DNA from: Candidatus Eisenbacteria bacterium
Lineage (GTDB): Bacteria > Desulfobacterota > Binatia > DP-6
Length of the DNA: 38,326 bases
NCBI GenBank assembly: GCA_035577985.1
Contig: DATJZY010000056.1
Span: forward strand, 1-38,326
Reading direction: 5' to 3'
Below the pieces are notes generated by a model that saw only the letters and a list, made by a program, of their open reading frames with translations, ran no database searches and had not been told where the DNA came from. This document shows, one piece after another, positions 7,844-16,319 of the stretch (the stretch's first letter is position 1; every line of letters starts with the position of its first letter). The position numbers and the translations under genes were made by a program.

Positions 7844-9742
7844 ATGCGCCTCATCGTGCCGACTTCGTTCCTGCTCCTTGCCGCCGCAGGGATGCTTCCA
7901 TCGCTCGCCTCCGCCGTCGACCCCGGATCGGAGCTCATCACCTGCGATCGCGCGGACCAGCGGGTGGACATCACCGTCAGCTCGCACCTGGATCCGTCGT
8001 GCACGTGGACGCGCGGGGTGGAGATCCTGGCTTCCGACGTGACGCTCGACTGTCAGGGTGCGCACATCGCGGCGCCGGATCGTCGCTACGGCGTCTACAT
8101 CCACGCCCCGACCGACACGCCGCTCGCCAACATCACCGTCCGCAACTGCCACATCGAGGGCTTCCTCAACAACGTCCACATCGAACGCGAGGGGTTCCGC
8201 CAGCTCGCCGAGGGCGTCGAGTACGAGAACGGGTTCTCGAACATCACGATCGAGGACAGCACCATCCTCAACTCGCGTGGCGTCGGCGTGTTCGTGAACG
8301 GCTACGTCGAGGGTGTCACGCTGCGGAACCTGCACGTCGAGGGATCCGGCAGCACGGGCATCTACCTCGAGGCCGGCTCGAAGAACAACGTCGTCGAGGA
8401 CAGCACGATCACGCGCAACGGCTTCGGCGAGAACAGTCCGGCCGGCGACCCGTTCACGATCGGCGGCGCCACCGTGTGGTTCTGGGGCACCGGTCGCGAG
8501 GGCCTCGCGATCGACGGGTCGCGCTTCAACGTCGTGCGCAACAACCGCTTCGAGAGCAACACCGCCGGCGGCATCTTCCTCTACAAGAACTGCGGCGAGT
8601 TCGTGACCCAGCGGCCGGAGCGCTGGTTCCAGCGTCGCTACGGCGCCGACGGCAACGTCATCGAGAACAACACCTTCGTCGACGAGGACAACGGCGTCTG
8701 GATCGGCTCGCGCATGGGCGAGAACACGGCACCGATGGAATGCAGCGATCCGCAGTATCTCCCCGGCTACGCGCTCGACTACGCGGACGACAACGTCGTG
8801 CATGCGAACGTCTTCCAGAACGTCACGTTCGGCGTCCGCGTCGAGGACGATCACACCGCGGTGACCGACAACCAGTTCACGAGCTCCGACGCCATCGACG
8901 AGGCGATCGTCGTCGGCACGCACCATCGCACCACGGCCCTGTCGCGGCCCGTCGACGGCACGATCGTCAGCGGCAACAGCGCCGACATCGCCGGAAGCAG
9001 GAACCCGTATCGCTGGATCTGGGGTCACACCAACACGACGTTCAGCGACAACCGGAGCCAGGGACGCCCGATCGGGCTCTGCGAGGGGGTGCAGCCGCCC
9101 ACGGGTCCGTTCGTGATGACGGTCGACTTCGCGCTGCTGCCGGATCCGCAGAACCCGCCGATGGAGATCCACGAGCTGCCGCTCCCGGGCGTGCTGGCAC
9201 CGTGCCCGACCACGTGCGGGACGCCCGGCGCGACGTCGAGGGCGAGCCTTCTCCTGAGCAAGCTCGACACGCCGCCCGGCGACGATACGATGACGTTCAG
9301 AACGGAGGTCGTCGTTCCGCACCCGTTCACGCCCGCGCTCGACCCGGTCGTCGGCGGAGCGGCGCTGGTGATCGAGGACGCCACCGGCGCTCGCGTGCTC
9401 GACGTCACCGTACCCGGCGGCGCGTACGATCGAGTGGCGCAGGTGGGCTGGCAGGCGGCCGGGAGCGGCACGAGCTGGCGGTACGTCGACAAGAGCGCGA
9501 CGGCGCCCGGCGGCATCACCGCGCTGTCGGTGAAGGACCTGTCGAAGAAGCAGCCCGGTCTCGTGCGCGTGAAGGTGACCGGGAAGCGCGGCGCCTATCC
9601 CGTCGACACGGCCAGCCTTCCGCTCGCGGCCACGCTCGTTCTCGATCCGCCGACGGCGGAGACGGGTCAGTGCGCCGTCGCGACGTTCATCGCGCCGAGC
9701 CAGAGCTGCGCGCCGCGGGGCAGGGGCGTGAAGTGCAGATGA
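7844..9742 (+). CDS. Secreted parallel beta-helix protein with recurrent C-terminal module
   Basis: The start at 7844 opens a signal peptide (MRLIVPTSFLLLAAAGMLPS) and has GGAGA upstream. Upstream in-frame starts add non-signal sequence. Residues about 40-440 are parallel beta-helix: VTLDCQGAHI, NITVRNCHIEGFLNNVHIE, NVVEDSTITRNGFGENSP, NVIENNTFVDEDNGVWIG. Residues about 460-632 form a separate beta-rich module (LLLSKLDTPPGDDTMTF ... GLVRVKVTGKRGAYPVD ... LDPPTAETGQCAVATF) with a terminal pair of cysteines. I recognise this module type as recurring at the C-terminus of many secreted proteins of uncultured delta-like bacteria, possibly for anchoring or sorting, but its role is unknown. The gene lies about 150 bp after the first beta-helix gene and is convergent with the next. 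Confidence 0.83.
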   Translation: MRLIVPTSFLLLAAAGMLPSLASAVDPGSELITCDRADQRVDITVSSHLDPSCTWTRGVEILASDVTLDCQGAHIAAPDRRYGVYIHAPTDTPLANITVRNCHIEGFLNNVHIEREGFRQLAEGVEYENGFSNITIEDSTILNSRGVGVFVNGYVEGVTLRNLHVEGSGSTGIYLEAGSKNNVVEDSTITRNGFGENSPAGDPFTIGGATVWFWGTGREGLAIDGSRFNVVRNNRFESNTAGGIFLYKNCGEFVTQRPERWFQRRYGADGNVIENNTFVDEDNGVWIGSRMGENTAPMECSDPQYLPGYALDYADDNVVHANVFQNVTFGVRVEDDHTAVTDNQFTSSDAIDEAIVVGTHHRTTALSRPVDGTIVSGNSADIAGSRNPYRWIWGHTNTTFSDNRSQGRPIGLCEGVQPPTGPFVMTVDFALLPDPQNPPMEIHELPLPGVLAPCPTTCGTPGATSRASLLLSKLDTPPGDDTMTFRTEVVVPHPFTPALDPVVGGAALVIEDATGARVLDVTVPGGAYDRVAQVGWQAAGSGTSWRYVDKSATAPGGITALSVKDLSKKQPGLVRVKVTGKRGAYPVDTASLPLAATLVLDPPTAETGQCAVATFIAPSQSCAPRGRGVKCR

Positions 9743-9791
9743 GCGGGTTTGCCGGCCGCGAGTCGTAGTATATTGAGCGGGAGCGGCGGGC

Positions 9792-11486
9792 TCACGACGT
9801 CGGGCACGCGGCGACGGGCGTCGGCAACTCCGCGCCGGTGACGCGCACTGCACCGAACGTCGACCCCTCGAGCCGGATTTGATCCGAGGGGCTCGTCCCG
9901 AACACCTGCCCATAGCCGCCGACGGTCCCGCAGAAGCCGTCGCCCGAGGTCGTGACGCCGCTCAGCACGAGCTGCTGGACGGTCAGATACGGGTCGTCGA
10001 GGAGCGGGTAGGCCTCCACCGGCACGATCTGCGTGCCGAAATCGGCAGCGAACCGGCCGTCGGCGGAGATCGCGACGCCCATGACGATCCACGGCGCTCC
10101 CACCGGCGCCTTGCTCATGCCGTCGAGGGGTTGGAGGGCGAGATCGAGCGTCGCGCCGTGCACCTGCACGTCGGCCTGGAAGGACAGGGTCTGCGCCGGC
10201 CAGATCACGGGAGCGAGCGTCAGGAGATGGGTGCCGGTGACGTCGAACCCCGTCGTGCCGGTGGGCAGCGGCGGCGGTTCGCAGGCGCGCTTCGGAGCCG
10301 GATGCACGCAGTCGGCTGGCGCGCGTTTGAAGTTCACGTCGGCGAGCCAGACGTCGCTCGGCGAGGAAATGCCCTCGAACCACGGTAGCTCCTGATCGAC
10401 CTTGCTGCTGTACCAGGCGAGCAGGGACCGATTCCGATCGAGGGGTACGAGCGAGGTGTAGGCCGTGTCCCCCGAGCTCTCGAGCTCCTGGATCTCGCAG
10501 ACCTCGATCGGGGCGGCGGGATCGGTGAGGTCGCCGCGGAGCTCGTAGATGGCCGTGCGCTTGAACGTGCAGGGCAGATGCTTGCGGGCGAACACGAAGC
10601 TGCGCTCGTGGCCCCGGGTGCCGCGGACGATCCAGGTGGGGCCGTCCAGGCGCTGCTCGATCCGGCGCCCGCACTCCCACGTGTCGAACGGATCGTGCGA
10701 CGTGCAGATCGCGGTCTGCCCGTCGGCCAGGATGTCCTGGTTGTCGAGACGCACCAGCGCCACCGCGGTGTCGTGGTTCTTGCCGAAGAACTGCAGCTCG
10801 GCCTCGCTCGGCACGTCGTTGTAGGACGCGATGATCACCGACCGCTTCTCCCACGTGATGCCGTCGTCGGAGGCGAACAGGCCGACGAGGGTGTCGAAGT
10901 CCGTGTAGCCAGTGGCGAACAGCGTCTGCCGTCGTTTGCCGTCCTGCTTGTAGAGGCGCTTCGTGTAGCGCCAGAAGCCCCAGAAGGTCTCGTTCCCGGA
11001 CTTGTCGACGTCCGCGTACGTCTTCACGGGCGGCGTCCACGTGCGGCCGCCGTCGCTCGATTCCGCGCGCACGGTCCACGCCTCGCCCTGGAAGTCGCGG
11101 TAGTGGAAGCCCGGCAGGCGGCTGATGGCGTACAGAAAGAGCTTCCGTCCCATCTTCACGAACTTGGGATCGCGGATGTCCCGCTCACCGGGCAGGTTGC
11201 TCGCGTTCACCTCGCTGAGCGGCTTGAACGTCCGCCCGCGATCGCGCGACTCGAAGATCTTGAGCCGCGCGCGCGCCGATCCGATCTGACCCTCCTCGCC
11301 GCCCCGGAACATGAGCAGGATGCGGCCGCCGAGACGGATCATCTCGGTGTTCTCACTGTGTAGCCCGTCCGAGTAGATGATCCGCTGGTTGCTGGCGAAG
11401 GTGCCGGGAGCGGCGTGGGAAGGGCTTCCGCTTCCCGCCAAGGCGAGCGTCAGCCAGACGATCGACGACCAGGCTCTCGTGTGCAT
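9792..11486 (-). CDS. Secreted sialidase-like (BNR/Asp-box) propeller protein
   Basis: This 564-aa protein has a signal peptide (SSIVWLTLALAGSGSPSHA) and a strong ribosome site, GGAGGGGGACCG, before the ATG at 11486. Residues about 30-385 show sialidase-superfamily Asp boxes: SRDRGRTF (80-87), SSDGGRTW (143-150) and ASDDGITW. There is also an RDPKFV segment typical of five/six-bladed glycosidase propellers. From about residue 420 a second beta-rich domain begins (TGFDVTGTHLLTLAPVIWPA). The Arg triad and Tyr/Glu nucleophile of true sialidases cannot be assigned by eye, so this may be a non-catalytic or different-specificity member. It reads toward the beta-helix gene, with only about 50 bp between the two stops. 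Confidence 0.8.
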   Translation of the reverse strand: MHTRAWSSIVWLTLALAGSGSPSHAAPGTFASNQRIIYSDGLHSENTEMIRLGGRILLMFRGGEEGQIGSARARLKIFESRDRGRTFKPLSEVNASNLPGERDIRDPKFVKMGRKLFLYAISRLPGFHYRDFQGEAWTVRAESSDGGRTWTPPVKTYADVDKSGNETFWGFWRYTKRLYKQDGKRRQTLFATGYTDFDTLVGLFASDDGITWEKRSVIIASYNDVPSEAELQFFGKNHDTAVALVRLDNQDILADGQTAICTSHDPFDTWECGRRIEQRLDGPTWIVRGTRGHERSFVFARKHLPCTFKRTAIYELRGDLTDPAAPIEVCEIQELESSGDTAYTSLVPLDRNRSLLAWYSSKVDQELPWFEGISSPSDVWLADVNFKRAPADCVHPAPKRACEPPPLPTGTTGFDVTGTHLLTLAPVIWPAQTLSFQADVQVHGATLDLALQPLDGMSKAPVGAPWIVMGVAISADGRFAADFGTQIVPVEAYPLLDDPYLTVQQLVLSGVTTSGDGFCGTVGGYGQVFGTSPSDQIRLEGSTFGAVRVTGAELPTPVAACPTS

Positions 11487-11689
11487 CGGTCCCCCTCCGA
11501 TCAGCCGATCGTAGCCGGACGGACGGTCACGCGCAGCACGCCGAATGTGACATCGTCGTGACCGAGCAGCGGGACCCGGAGGCGCCGGCGGGATTCGACC
11601 CCACGTTGTCGGCGTGAAGCGCCACCCGAGGACGATCGCTGGGTGTGGCTTCTACGGCCCCTCTGCTCGAATGCCGGCGATCGTCACCG
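11487..11689. other. Gene-free stretch containing a tRNA-Glu remnant
   Basis: This lies between the Asp-box gene and the knottin-like paralogues. A short open frame on the minus strand reads HADNVGSNPAG, the typical false peptide obtained by translating a tRNA T-arm, so it is not a gene. The only recognisable content is the tRNA-Glu 3' half-copy listed separately. Confidence 0.7.
11585..11618 (-). repeat. tRNA-Glu 3' half-copy (attachment-site-like remnant)
   Basis: These 34 bases match 18243-18276 of the intact tRNA-Glu at 32 positions, in the same orientation. They cover the anticodon, the 3' strand of the anticodon stem, the variable loop, the T-arm and the first acceptor bases. The rest of the acceptor stem is degraded. 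The match ends exactly at the anticodon triplet. This is what a displaced 3' end of a tRNA gene would look like after insertion at the anticodon loop. Confidence 0.75.
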
Positions 11690-12805
11690 TCAGAAGCCCG
11701 CGCCGAGATAGTAGAGGCCGATCTTCCGCCCGATGCGCAGGCGGGCATCGTTCGTGAGATGGCCTGCCCAGTCGGTGAAGTCCGCGCAGCTGTCGACCTC
11801 GGGCGAGTAGCCGATCACGATGTCCGGCGCGTCCTGCGCCACGATGGCGATCGCCTGGTCGATCCGGGGGTGGATCGTCGAGGAATGGTTCGGATCGCTG
11901 AGAGTGCCGCAGATCATGTGGTTCGGGCCGCCGAGCATCGGCTGCAGGATGATCTGTCGGACGTCCGGGAGCATGACGCGGATCGTTGCGATCTCGGCGC
12001 GGATCTGCTGCACCCACCAGTCCACGGTCGGATTGCCGTTGGGGTTCGCGACCGTGAGTAGCACGCGGTCGACGATCGATTGATCGGTGCAGGGTGAGTA
12101 GATCGCATTGTACCAGCCGGCGAAGTTCGGATCCTGCCACTGGACGCCGGCACCAGCGTATCCGCGCAGCTCCCAGAGATCGTTGTTCACCACCGTCTCG
12201 AAGGTGCCACCGGAGCCGGCGAGCCACCATTGACCGGTCTGGCTGAAACCGAGACCCATAGTGCAGCGGAAGACGTAGAGCGTCGTGCTCGTCGTCGTGC
12301 CGTCGACGATGGTGGTTGCGGTAACGGTCGACGAGGTGACGACGACGGTGGTCGTAGAGACGGTCGTCGAGGTATCGACGGTGGTGGTCGTGGTCACCGT
12401 GGTCGAGGTGTCGACGGTGCTGGTCGTGGCCACGGTGGTCGAGGTGTCGACGGTGCTGGTCGTGGTCCCAGTCGTCGAGTCGGTGACGGTGGTGGTGCTG
12501 GTGCTGGTCACGGTCGTCGCCGGGCGCGACGTGGTCGTGGTCGTGGCGCGGTTCGCACCGGTGCATTGCATGGTCCCGTGCTGATTCGAGCAGATCCCGG
12601 AACAGCATTGGGCAGCGCTCGTGCATGGCGTCAGCACCGGCTGGCAGGTCTGTGCGGGCGCCGGCGTGCGCAGCCCGAGCAGGAGGGCGACGGCGAACAG
12701 CGTGCGGGTGATCAGTTGGCCACGACAGGGCCGGGCCCGGCGCACTTCACGACCGTGCTCCAGGCCGGCCGCGTGCTCTCTGCGACCCGTGTCTCGTGCC
12801 CGCAT
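11690..12805 (-). CDS. Exported paralogue 1: cystine-knot-like module, Thr/Ser stalk, SGNH-like domain
   Basis: From the ATG at 12805 (GGAGGCGATC upstream) the product is 371 aa, with about 30 basic residues before a hydrophobic signal (LFAVALLLGLRTPAPAQ). Residues 54-81 hold C-x6-C-x5-CC-x3-C-x8-C, the spacing of inhibitor-cystine-knot peptides. A Thr/Ser/Val stalk follows. The last roughly 190 residues carry MGLGFSQTGQWW, resembling an SGNH block I with Ser in G-F-S-Q-T, and DWAGHLTNDA near the end, resembling the block V Asp/His. The paralogue's ATG aligns with a CTG at 12715 here, so the longer N-terminus is probably derived. It forms a tandem pair with the next gene in the same direction. 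Catalysis is inferred, not shown. Confidence 0.75.
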   Translation of the reverse strand: MRARDTGRREHAAGLEHGREVRRARPCRGQLITRTLFAVALLLGLRTPAPAQTCQPVLTPCTSAAQCCSGICSNQHGTMQCTGANRATTTTTSRPATTVTSTSTTTVTDSTTGTTTSTVDTSTTVATTSTVDTSTTVTTTTTVDTSTTVSTTTVVVTSSTVTATTIVDGTTTSTTLYVFRCTMGLGFSQTGQWWLAGSGGTFETVVNNDLWELRGYAGAGVQWQDPNFAGWYNAIYSPCTDQSIVDRVLLTVANPNGNPTVDWWVQQIRAEIATIRVMLPDVRQIILQPMLGGPNHMICGTLSDPNHSSTIHPRIDQAIAIVAQDAPDIVIGYSPEVDSCADFTDWAGHLTNDARLRIGRKIGLYYLGAGF

Positions 12806-13195
12806 GATCGCCTCCGTGTCTACCGCTGCGGTGGCGTGTGTGCGCGAGCGTTCCACGTCTGGCCCGCGCTGTCTAGGCGATTCATTGCCAATCTTGGTGT
12901 CGGGTTGGGTGTGATCCCGACCAGAACCAGCCCTGCCCGGGCACCTCACAGGCGGGAGCGGAACGGTCTCAGATCCAAGATCGCCTGCTGCGACCGGTCC
13001 GAGTACCCCGATTCCGCCGACTAACCATGCGGAAATGCGACGACGGCGATCCCGTCTGCGGCCAGCCCGGGAATCGGGGCGGTCGCGAGCGCGATGCCCG
13101 CACGACGCCGGCCATCCTCACGAGCTGGCTCAGGCGAGAGACGCGGACTCCGGTTCGGGTCGTTTCGTTGGGTTCGGTGACGCCGAGGCTCGCGT
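12806..13195. other. Intergenic region, upstream half of duplicated unit 1
   Basis: No gene is seen. The sequence is homologous to the region upstream of paralogue 2. The clearest block is 23 bp, 12888-12910 (CCAATCTTGGTGTCGGGTTG...), identical to 14602-14624. A second block at 13021-13055 (ATGCGG...GACGGCGATCCC) matches 14738-14765. The conserved blocks may include the promoter of the exoprotein genes. Confidence 0.6.
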
Positions 13196-14494
13196 TCAGA
13201 ACCCCGCGCCGAGGTAGTAGAGTCCGATCTTCCGCCCGACGCGGATGCGGGCATCGTTCGTGAGATGGCCCGCCCAGTCGGTGAAGTCCGCACAGCTGTC
13301 GACCTCTGGCGAGTAGCCGACGACGAGATCCGGCGCGTCCTGCGCCACGATGGCGATCGCTTCATCGATCCGCGGGTGGATGATCGAGGGATGGTTCGGA
13401 TTGCTGAGAGTGCCGCAGATCATGTGGTTCGGGCCGCCGACGAGCGGCTGCAGGATGATCTGTCGGACGTCCGGCAGCATGACGCGGATCGTTGCGACTT
13501 CGGCGCGGATCTGCTGCACCCACCAGTCCACGGCCGGGAAACCATTGGAGGTCGAGATCGTGAGCAGCACGCGGTCGATGATCGACTGATCGGTGCAGGG
13601 CGAGAGGATCGGGCTGGTCCACCCGACGAAGTTCGGATCCTGCCATTCGACGCCGGCACCCGCGGATTCGCGCATCTCCCAGAGATCGTTGTTCACCACC
13701 GTCTCGAAGGCGCCACCGGAGCCGGCGACCCACCATTGGCGCGTCTGGCTGAACCCGAGGCCCAGGGTGCAGCGGAAGACGTAGAGCGTCGTGCTCGTCG
13801 TCGCCCCGAAGACGGTTGTCGAGGTGGTGCTGGTTGTGCTGGTCACCGTCGTCGGTGGGAGCGACGTGCTCGTGGTGGTCGTGCCGCGGCTCGCACCGGC
13901 GCATTGCATGGTCCCGTGCTGATTCGAGCAGATTCCGGAGCAGCATTGGGCGGCGCTCGTGCATGGCGTCAGCACCGGCTGGCATGCCGTGGTCGTCGTC
14001 GTTCCGGCGACGATGGTCGTGGTGACGGTCGTCGAGGTGTCGACCGTGGTGGTGGTCGTAACGGTCGTCGAGTCGGCGACGGTGGTGGTTGTCGTGGTGG
14101 TCACGGTCGTCGAGGTATCGGAGGTGGAGGAGGTGGTGGTCGTGGTCGCGATCACGGTCGTCGAGGTGTCGGTGGTGGAGGAGGAGGTGGTGGTGGTCGC
14201 GATCGCGGTCGTCGAGGTGTCGGAGGTCGAGGTCGAAGAGGAGGTGGAGGAGCTCGAGGACGTGGACGTGGAGGAGGACGTGGTGACCGTCGTCGATGGG
14301 AGTGACGTCGTCGTTGTGGTCGTGGCGCGGTTCACGCCGGTGCATTGCATGGTCCCGTGCTGATTCGCGCAGACACCGGAGCAGCATTGGGCGCCGCTCG
14401 TGCACGGCGTCAGTGCCGGCTGGCAGGTCTGTGCGGGCGCCTGCGTGCGCAGCGCGAGGAGCAGGGCGGCGGCGAACAGCCTACGGGTGATCAT
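13196..14494 (-). CDS. Exported paralogue 2: two cystine-knot-like modules on Thr/Ser stalks, SGNH-like domain
   Basis: This 432-aa product starts at the ATG at 14494 after GAGGAAGATCCA, with a clean signal peptide (MITRRLFAAALLLALRTQAP). Cystine-knot-like modules lie at residues 24-51 and about 171-198, both with C-x6-C-x5-CC-x3-C-x8-C. They are separated by about 115 residues of Thr/Ser/Val and followed by a second stalk of about 35 residues. The C-terminal domain (about 238-432) is near-identical to that of paralogue 1. It includes LGLGFSQTRQWW, a conserved WWVQQIRAE segment, and FTDWAGHLTNDA with its Asp-x-x-x-His. The two paralogues differ mainly in number of knot modules and stalk length, so modules appear to be gained or lost as units. 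It is likely anchored or secreted; I see no sorting signal. Confidence 0.78.
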   Translation of the reverse strand: MITRRLFAAALLLALRTQAPAQTCQPALTPCTSGAQCCSGVCANQHGTMQCTGVNRATTTTTTSLPSTTVTTSSSTSTSSSSSTSSSTSTSDTSTTAIATTTTSSSTTDTSTTVIATTTTTSSTSDTSTTVTTTTTTTVADSTTVTTTTTVDTSTTVTTTIVAGTTTTTACQPVLTPCTSAAQCCSGICSNQHGTMQCAGASRGTTTTSTSLPPTTVTSTTSTTSTTVFGATTSTTLYVFRCTLGLGFSQTRQWWVAGSGGAFETVVNNDLWEMRESAGAGVEWQDPNFVGWTSPILSPCTDQSIIDRVLLTISTSNGFPAVDWWVQQIRAEVATIRVMLPDVRQIILQPLVGGPNHMICGTLSNPNHPSIIHPRIDEAIAIVAQDAPDLVVGYSPEVDSCADFTDWAGHLTNDARIRVGRKIGLYYLGAGF

Positions 14495-14876
14495 TGGATC
14501 TTCCTCATCATGCTTCGATCGGAGAACACCGTTTCCCTACGGTGGTGCGCCTGTGCGCGAACGTCCCACGTCCGGCCAGGGCTTGTCTAGGCGCCTCGGT
14601 GCCAATCTTGGTGTCGGGTTGGGTGGGGCCCCGACTCGAACCGGCACCCTCCTAGGCACCTCGCAAGCGGAGGCGAACGGGTTCAATTTCCAAGGTGGCG
14701 CTGCGATGATCCACGTGCCGATCCCCGCGAACTAACTATGCGGAAGGACAACGACGGCGATCCCCGTGTGCGACCAGCGCGTTACCGCACCAGTCGTCGG
14801 CACAGATGAGGCTCCGATGGGCGCGTCCTCCCGGCCCGACGCCCCCCCTTACGCCATCGGGGCACGACGCAGACCA
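14495..14876. other. Intergenic region, upstream half of duplicated unit 2
   Basis: This is about 380 bp with no convincing gene. It holds the counterpart of the conserved upstream blocks of unit 1 (23-bp block at 14602-14624). From about 14781 to 14876 I see nothing recognisable before the stop of the next minus-strand gene. Confidence 0.6.
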
Positions 14877-16304
14877 TCAACGTCCGCGCGACACGCGGAG
14901 CCGCGCGTAGAAGGTGTCCGTGACGCCATCGGTCTGCGACACGAGCGTCTGGGTCCACACGGCTCCGAAGCCGTTCCTGCCGATCGGGACGAGCCCGAAG
15001 TAATCTCCCAGGGGGAAAGCGCCGGGAGAAGGGGCGGGGCGAAGGTCGAAGGGCCCGGCCACGTGCGTCTCCGACCACGTCGTCCCTCCGTCGTGCGAGT
15101 GTCGGAACCACAGGTCGGTCGTCAGCTCCTGGTCGCCCGGCACGTCGTTGCGGAAATCGAAGTACGTCACGCCGACGAGGCCAGTGGGGGATACCGCAAT
15201 CGTCGGCTTGAAGGCCTGCGTCGTCTCGACCGCGACCGGGCCCGGGTCCGTCCACGTGAGGCCCCCGTCGACCGACTTGACGAACAGGATTCGGGAGGAC
15301 GACGTCGACTCGATCAGATGCCACGCCACGTAGAGGGCTCCATCGGCGCCGACGGCCACGCTCGCGACCTGCCAGGAATTGCCACGTCCGAGCCCCGTCC
15401 CACTGTCTGGGTCGGTCAGAACGTTCGCCGGGATGTCCGCCACGTGGATCGGATCCGACCAGGTGTCGCCCTGGTCCGTCGAACGAGCCACCCACACGCC
15501 GGTTGGGCCGACCGGGCCCGACAGTGGGTTCGCGACCCGGACCTGATCGAAGACGTCGACGAGCGTTCCATCGGGCAGCACACGGATCTGGCTCGCGATG
15601 GGATCCAGGTCCGCCTGCGGGGTGATCGGGATCATCGCGGGCGGCGTCCAAGTGGTGCCCCCGTCGGTGGTTCGGGAGAAGAGCTGCGGCGACCTCAGCT
15701 GCAAGAACAGGATCTGGTTCCACACGAGGTACGCCGTGCGGGGGACGTACGGATTCGCGGTGATGACGGGTAAGTCGACGGCGGCGAAGGGAAAGGGTCC
15801 TTGCCGGTCGATGGTGACCGGGTCGGACCAGGAGAAGCCGCCGTCCGTCGAAGCATTCACGAGCAAGCTCCACGAGCTCGGGTTCCCTTCGGAGACCGCC
15901 GAGGAGAGATACGCGATCCCGTCCGGTCCGATGGCAACGTCCGGGTCGAACGCATTGGAGTAGGTTCCACCGGTGCACCGCGACAGGCCCGGCACCAGGA
16001 CCTGCGTCCAGCGTCGACCGCCGTCGCGCGACGCGGACACCACGGTGCTGATCTCGTCGTCCTGGCTGTAGATGGCGATCAGGTTTCGCCGGCGGACGGG
16101 GTTCACCATCAGTTCCGGCGTGTACTCCGCCCCCTGGTCGGTCGTGCCGAGGCCGCACCCGTCCGGCGCGAACGGGCTCGGTCCGGAGATCTCACGCAGG
16201 ACGCGGACCCGAGCCTTCGCCGCACGCGCCGGCGTCGGGATCACAAGCGTGGGGAGCAGAAGACCGCCGATGGCGATCAGCACACCGAACTGCAACCGTC
16301 GCAT
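14877..16304 (-). CDS. Secreted six-Asp-box propeller (sialidase/BNR superfamily)
   Basis: This is 475 aa, with GGAGGTGATCC directly before the ATG at 16304 and a signal peptide (VLIAIGGLLLPTLVIPTPARA). Six Asp boxes are visible in order: SRDGGRRW, STDGGFSW, TTDGGTTW, STDQGDTW, SVDGGLTW and SHDGGTTW. These fit a six-bladed beta-propeller filling nearly the whole protein. Segments such as NAFDPDVAIGPDGIAYLS and VAVGADGALYVAWH mark individual blades. True exo-sialidases need an Arg triad that I cannot assign, and many proteins of this form are non-enzymatic exoproteins, so a catalytic role is not claimed. It is followed in the same direction by the knottin-SGNH paralogues and preceded by the PD40-type propeller gene. 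Confidence 0.85.
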   Translation of the reverse strand: MRRLQFGVLIAIGGLLLPTLVIPTPARAAKARVRVLREISGPSPFAPDGCGLGTTDQGAEYTPELMVNPVRRRNLIAIYSQDDEISTVVSASRDGGRRWTQVLVPGLSRCTGGTYSNAFDPDVAIGPDGIAYLSSAVSEGNPSSWSLLVNASTDGGFSWSDPVTIDRQGPFPFAAVDLPVITANPYVPRTAYLVWNQILFLQLRSPQLFSRTTDGGTTWTPPAMIPITPQADLDPIASQIRVLPDGTLVDVFDQVRVANPLSGPVGPTGVWVARSTDQGDTWSDPIHVADIPANVLTDPDSGTGLGRGNSWQVASVAVGADGALYVAWHLIESTSSSRILFVKSVDGGLTWTDPGPVAVETTQAFKPTIAVSPTGLVGVTYFDFRNDVPGDQELTTDLWFRHSHDGGTTWSETHVAGPFDLRPAPSPGAFPLGDYFGLVPIGRNGFGAVWTQTLVSQTDGVTDTFYARLRVSRGR

Positions 16305-16319
16305 GGATCACCTCCGCCG

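Larger units (their letters stand above)
11690..14780. repeat. Tandem duplication of the knottin-stalk-SGNH gene with its upstream region
   Basis: Unit 1 spans about 11690-13067 and unit 2 about 13196-14780. Similarity covers the whole coding region and about 270 bp upstream, including an identical 23-bp block (12888-12910 and 14602-14624). Unit 2 has an extra knot module plus stalk. Both units also keep a matching CTAGACA...GACGTGG...CGCGCACA stretch between the 23-bp block and the start codon. Confidence 0.88.

Noticed and set aside
4073..8004. Long minus-strand open frames opposite the CBM96-like and beta-helix genes
   Set aside because: They are composed of Arg/Gly/Asp-rich antisense sequence of the repeat gene, with no domain or signal peptide.
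7724..9913. 729-codon minus-strand open frame
   Set aside because: It is antisense to the second beta-helix gene, which has a signal peptide and clear rungs.
11527..11748. Short minus-strand ORF with the peptide HADNVGSNPAG
   Set aside because: The peptide is the translation of a tRNA T-arm; the sequence is a tRNA-Glu remnant.
12285..14360. Repetitive GTC/GGT tracts as a possible CRISPR or satellite array
   Set aside because: They are the antisense of Thr/Ser linker codons, with no regular spacer-repeat alternation.
14766..15773. 335-codon plus-strand ORF
   Set aside because: It is antisense to the six-Asp-box propeller, whose frame has a signal peptide and a strong ribosome site.
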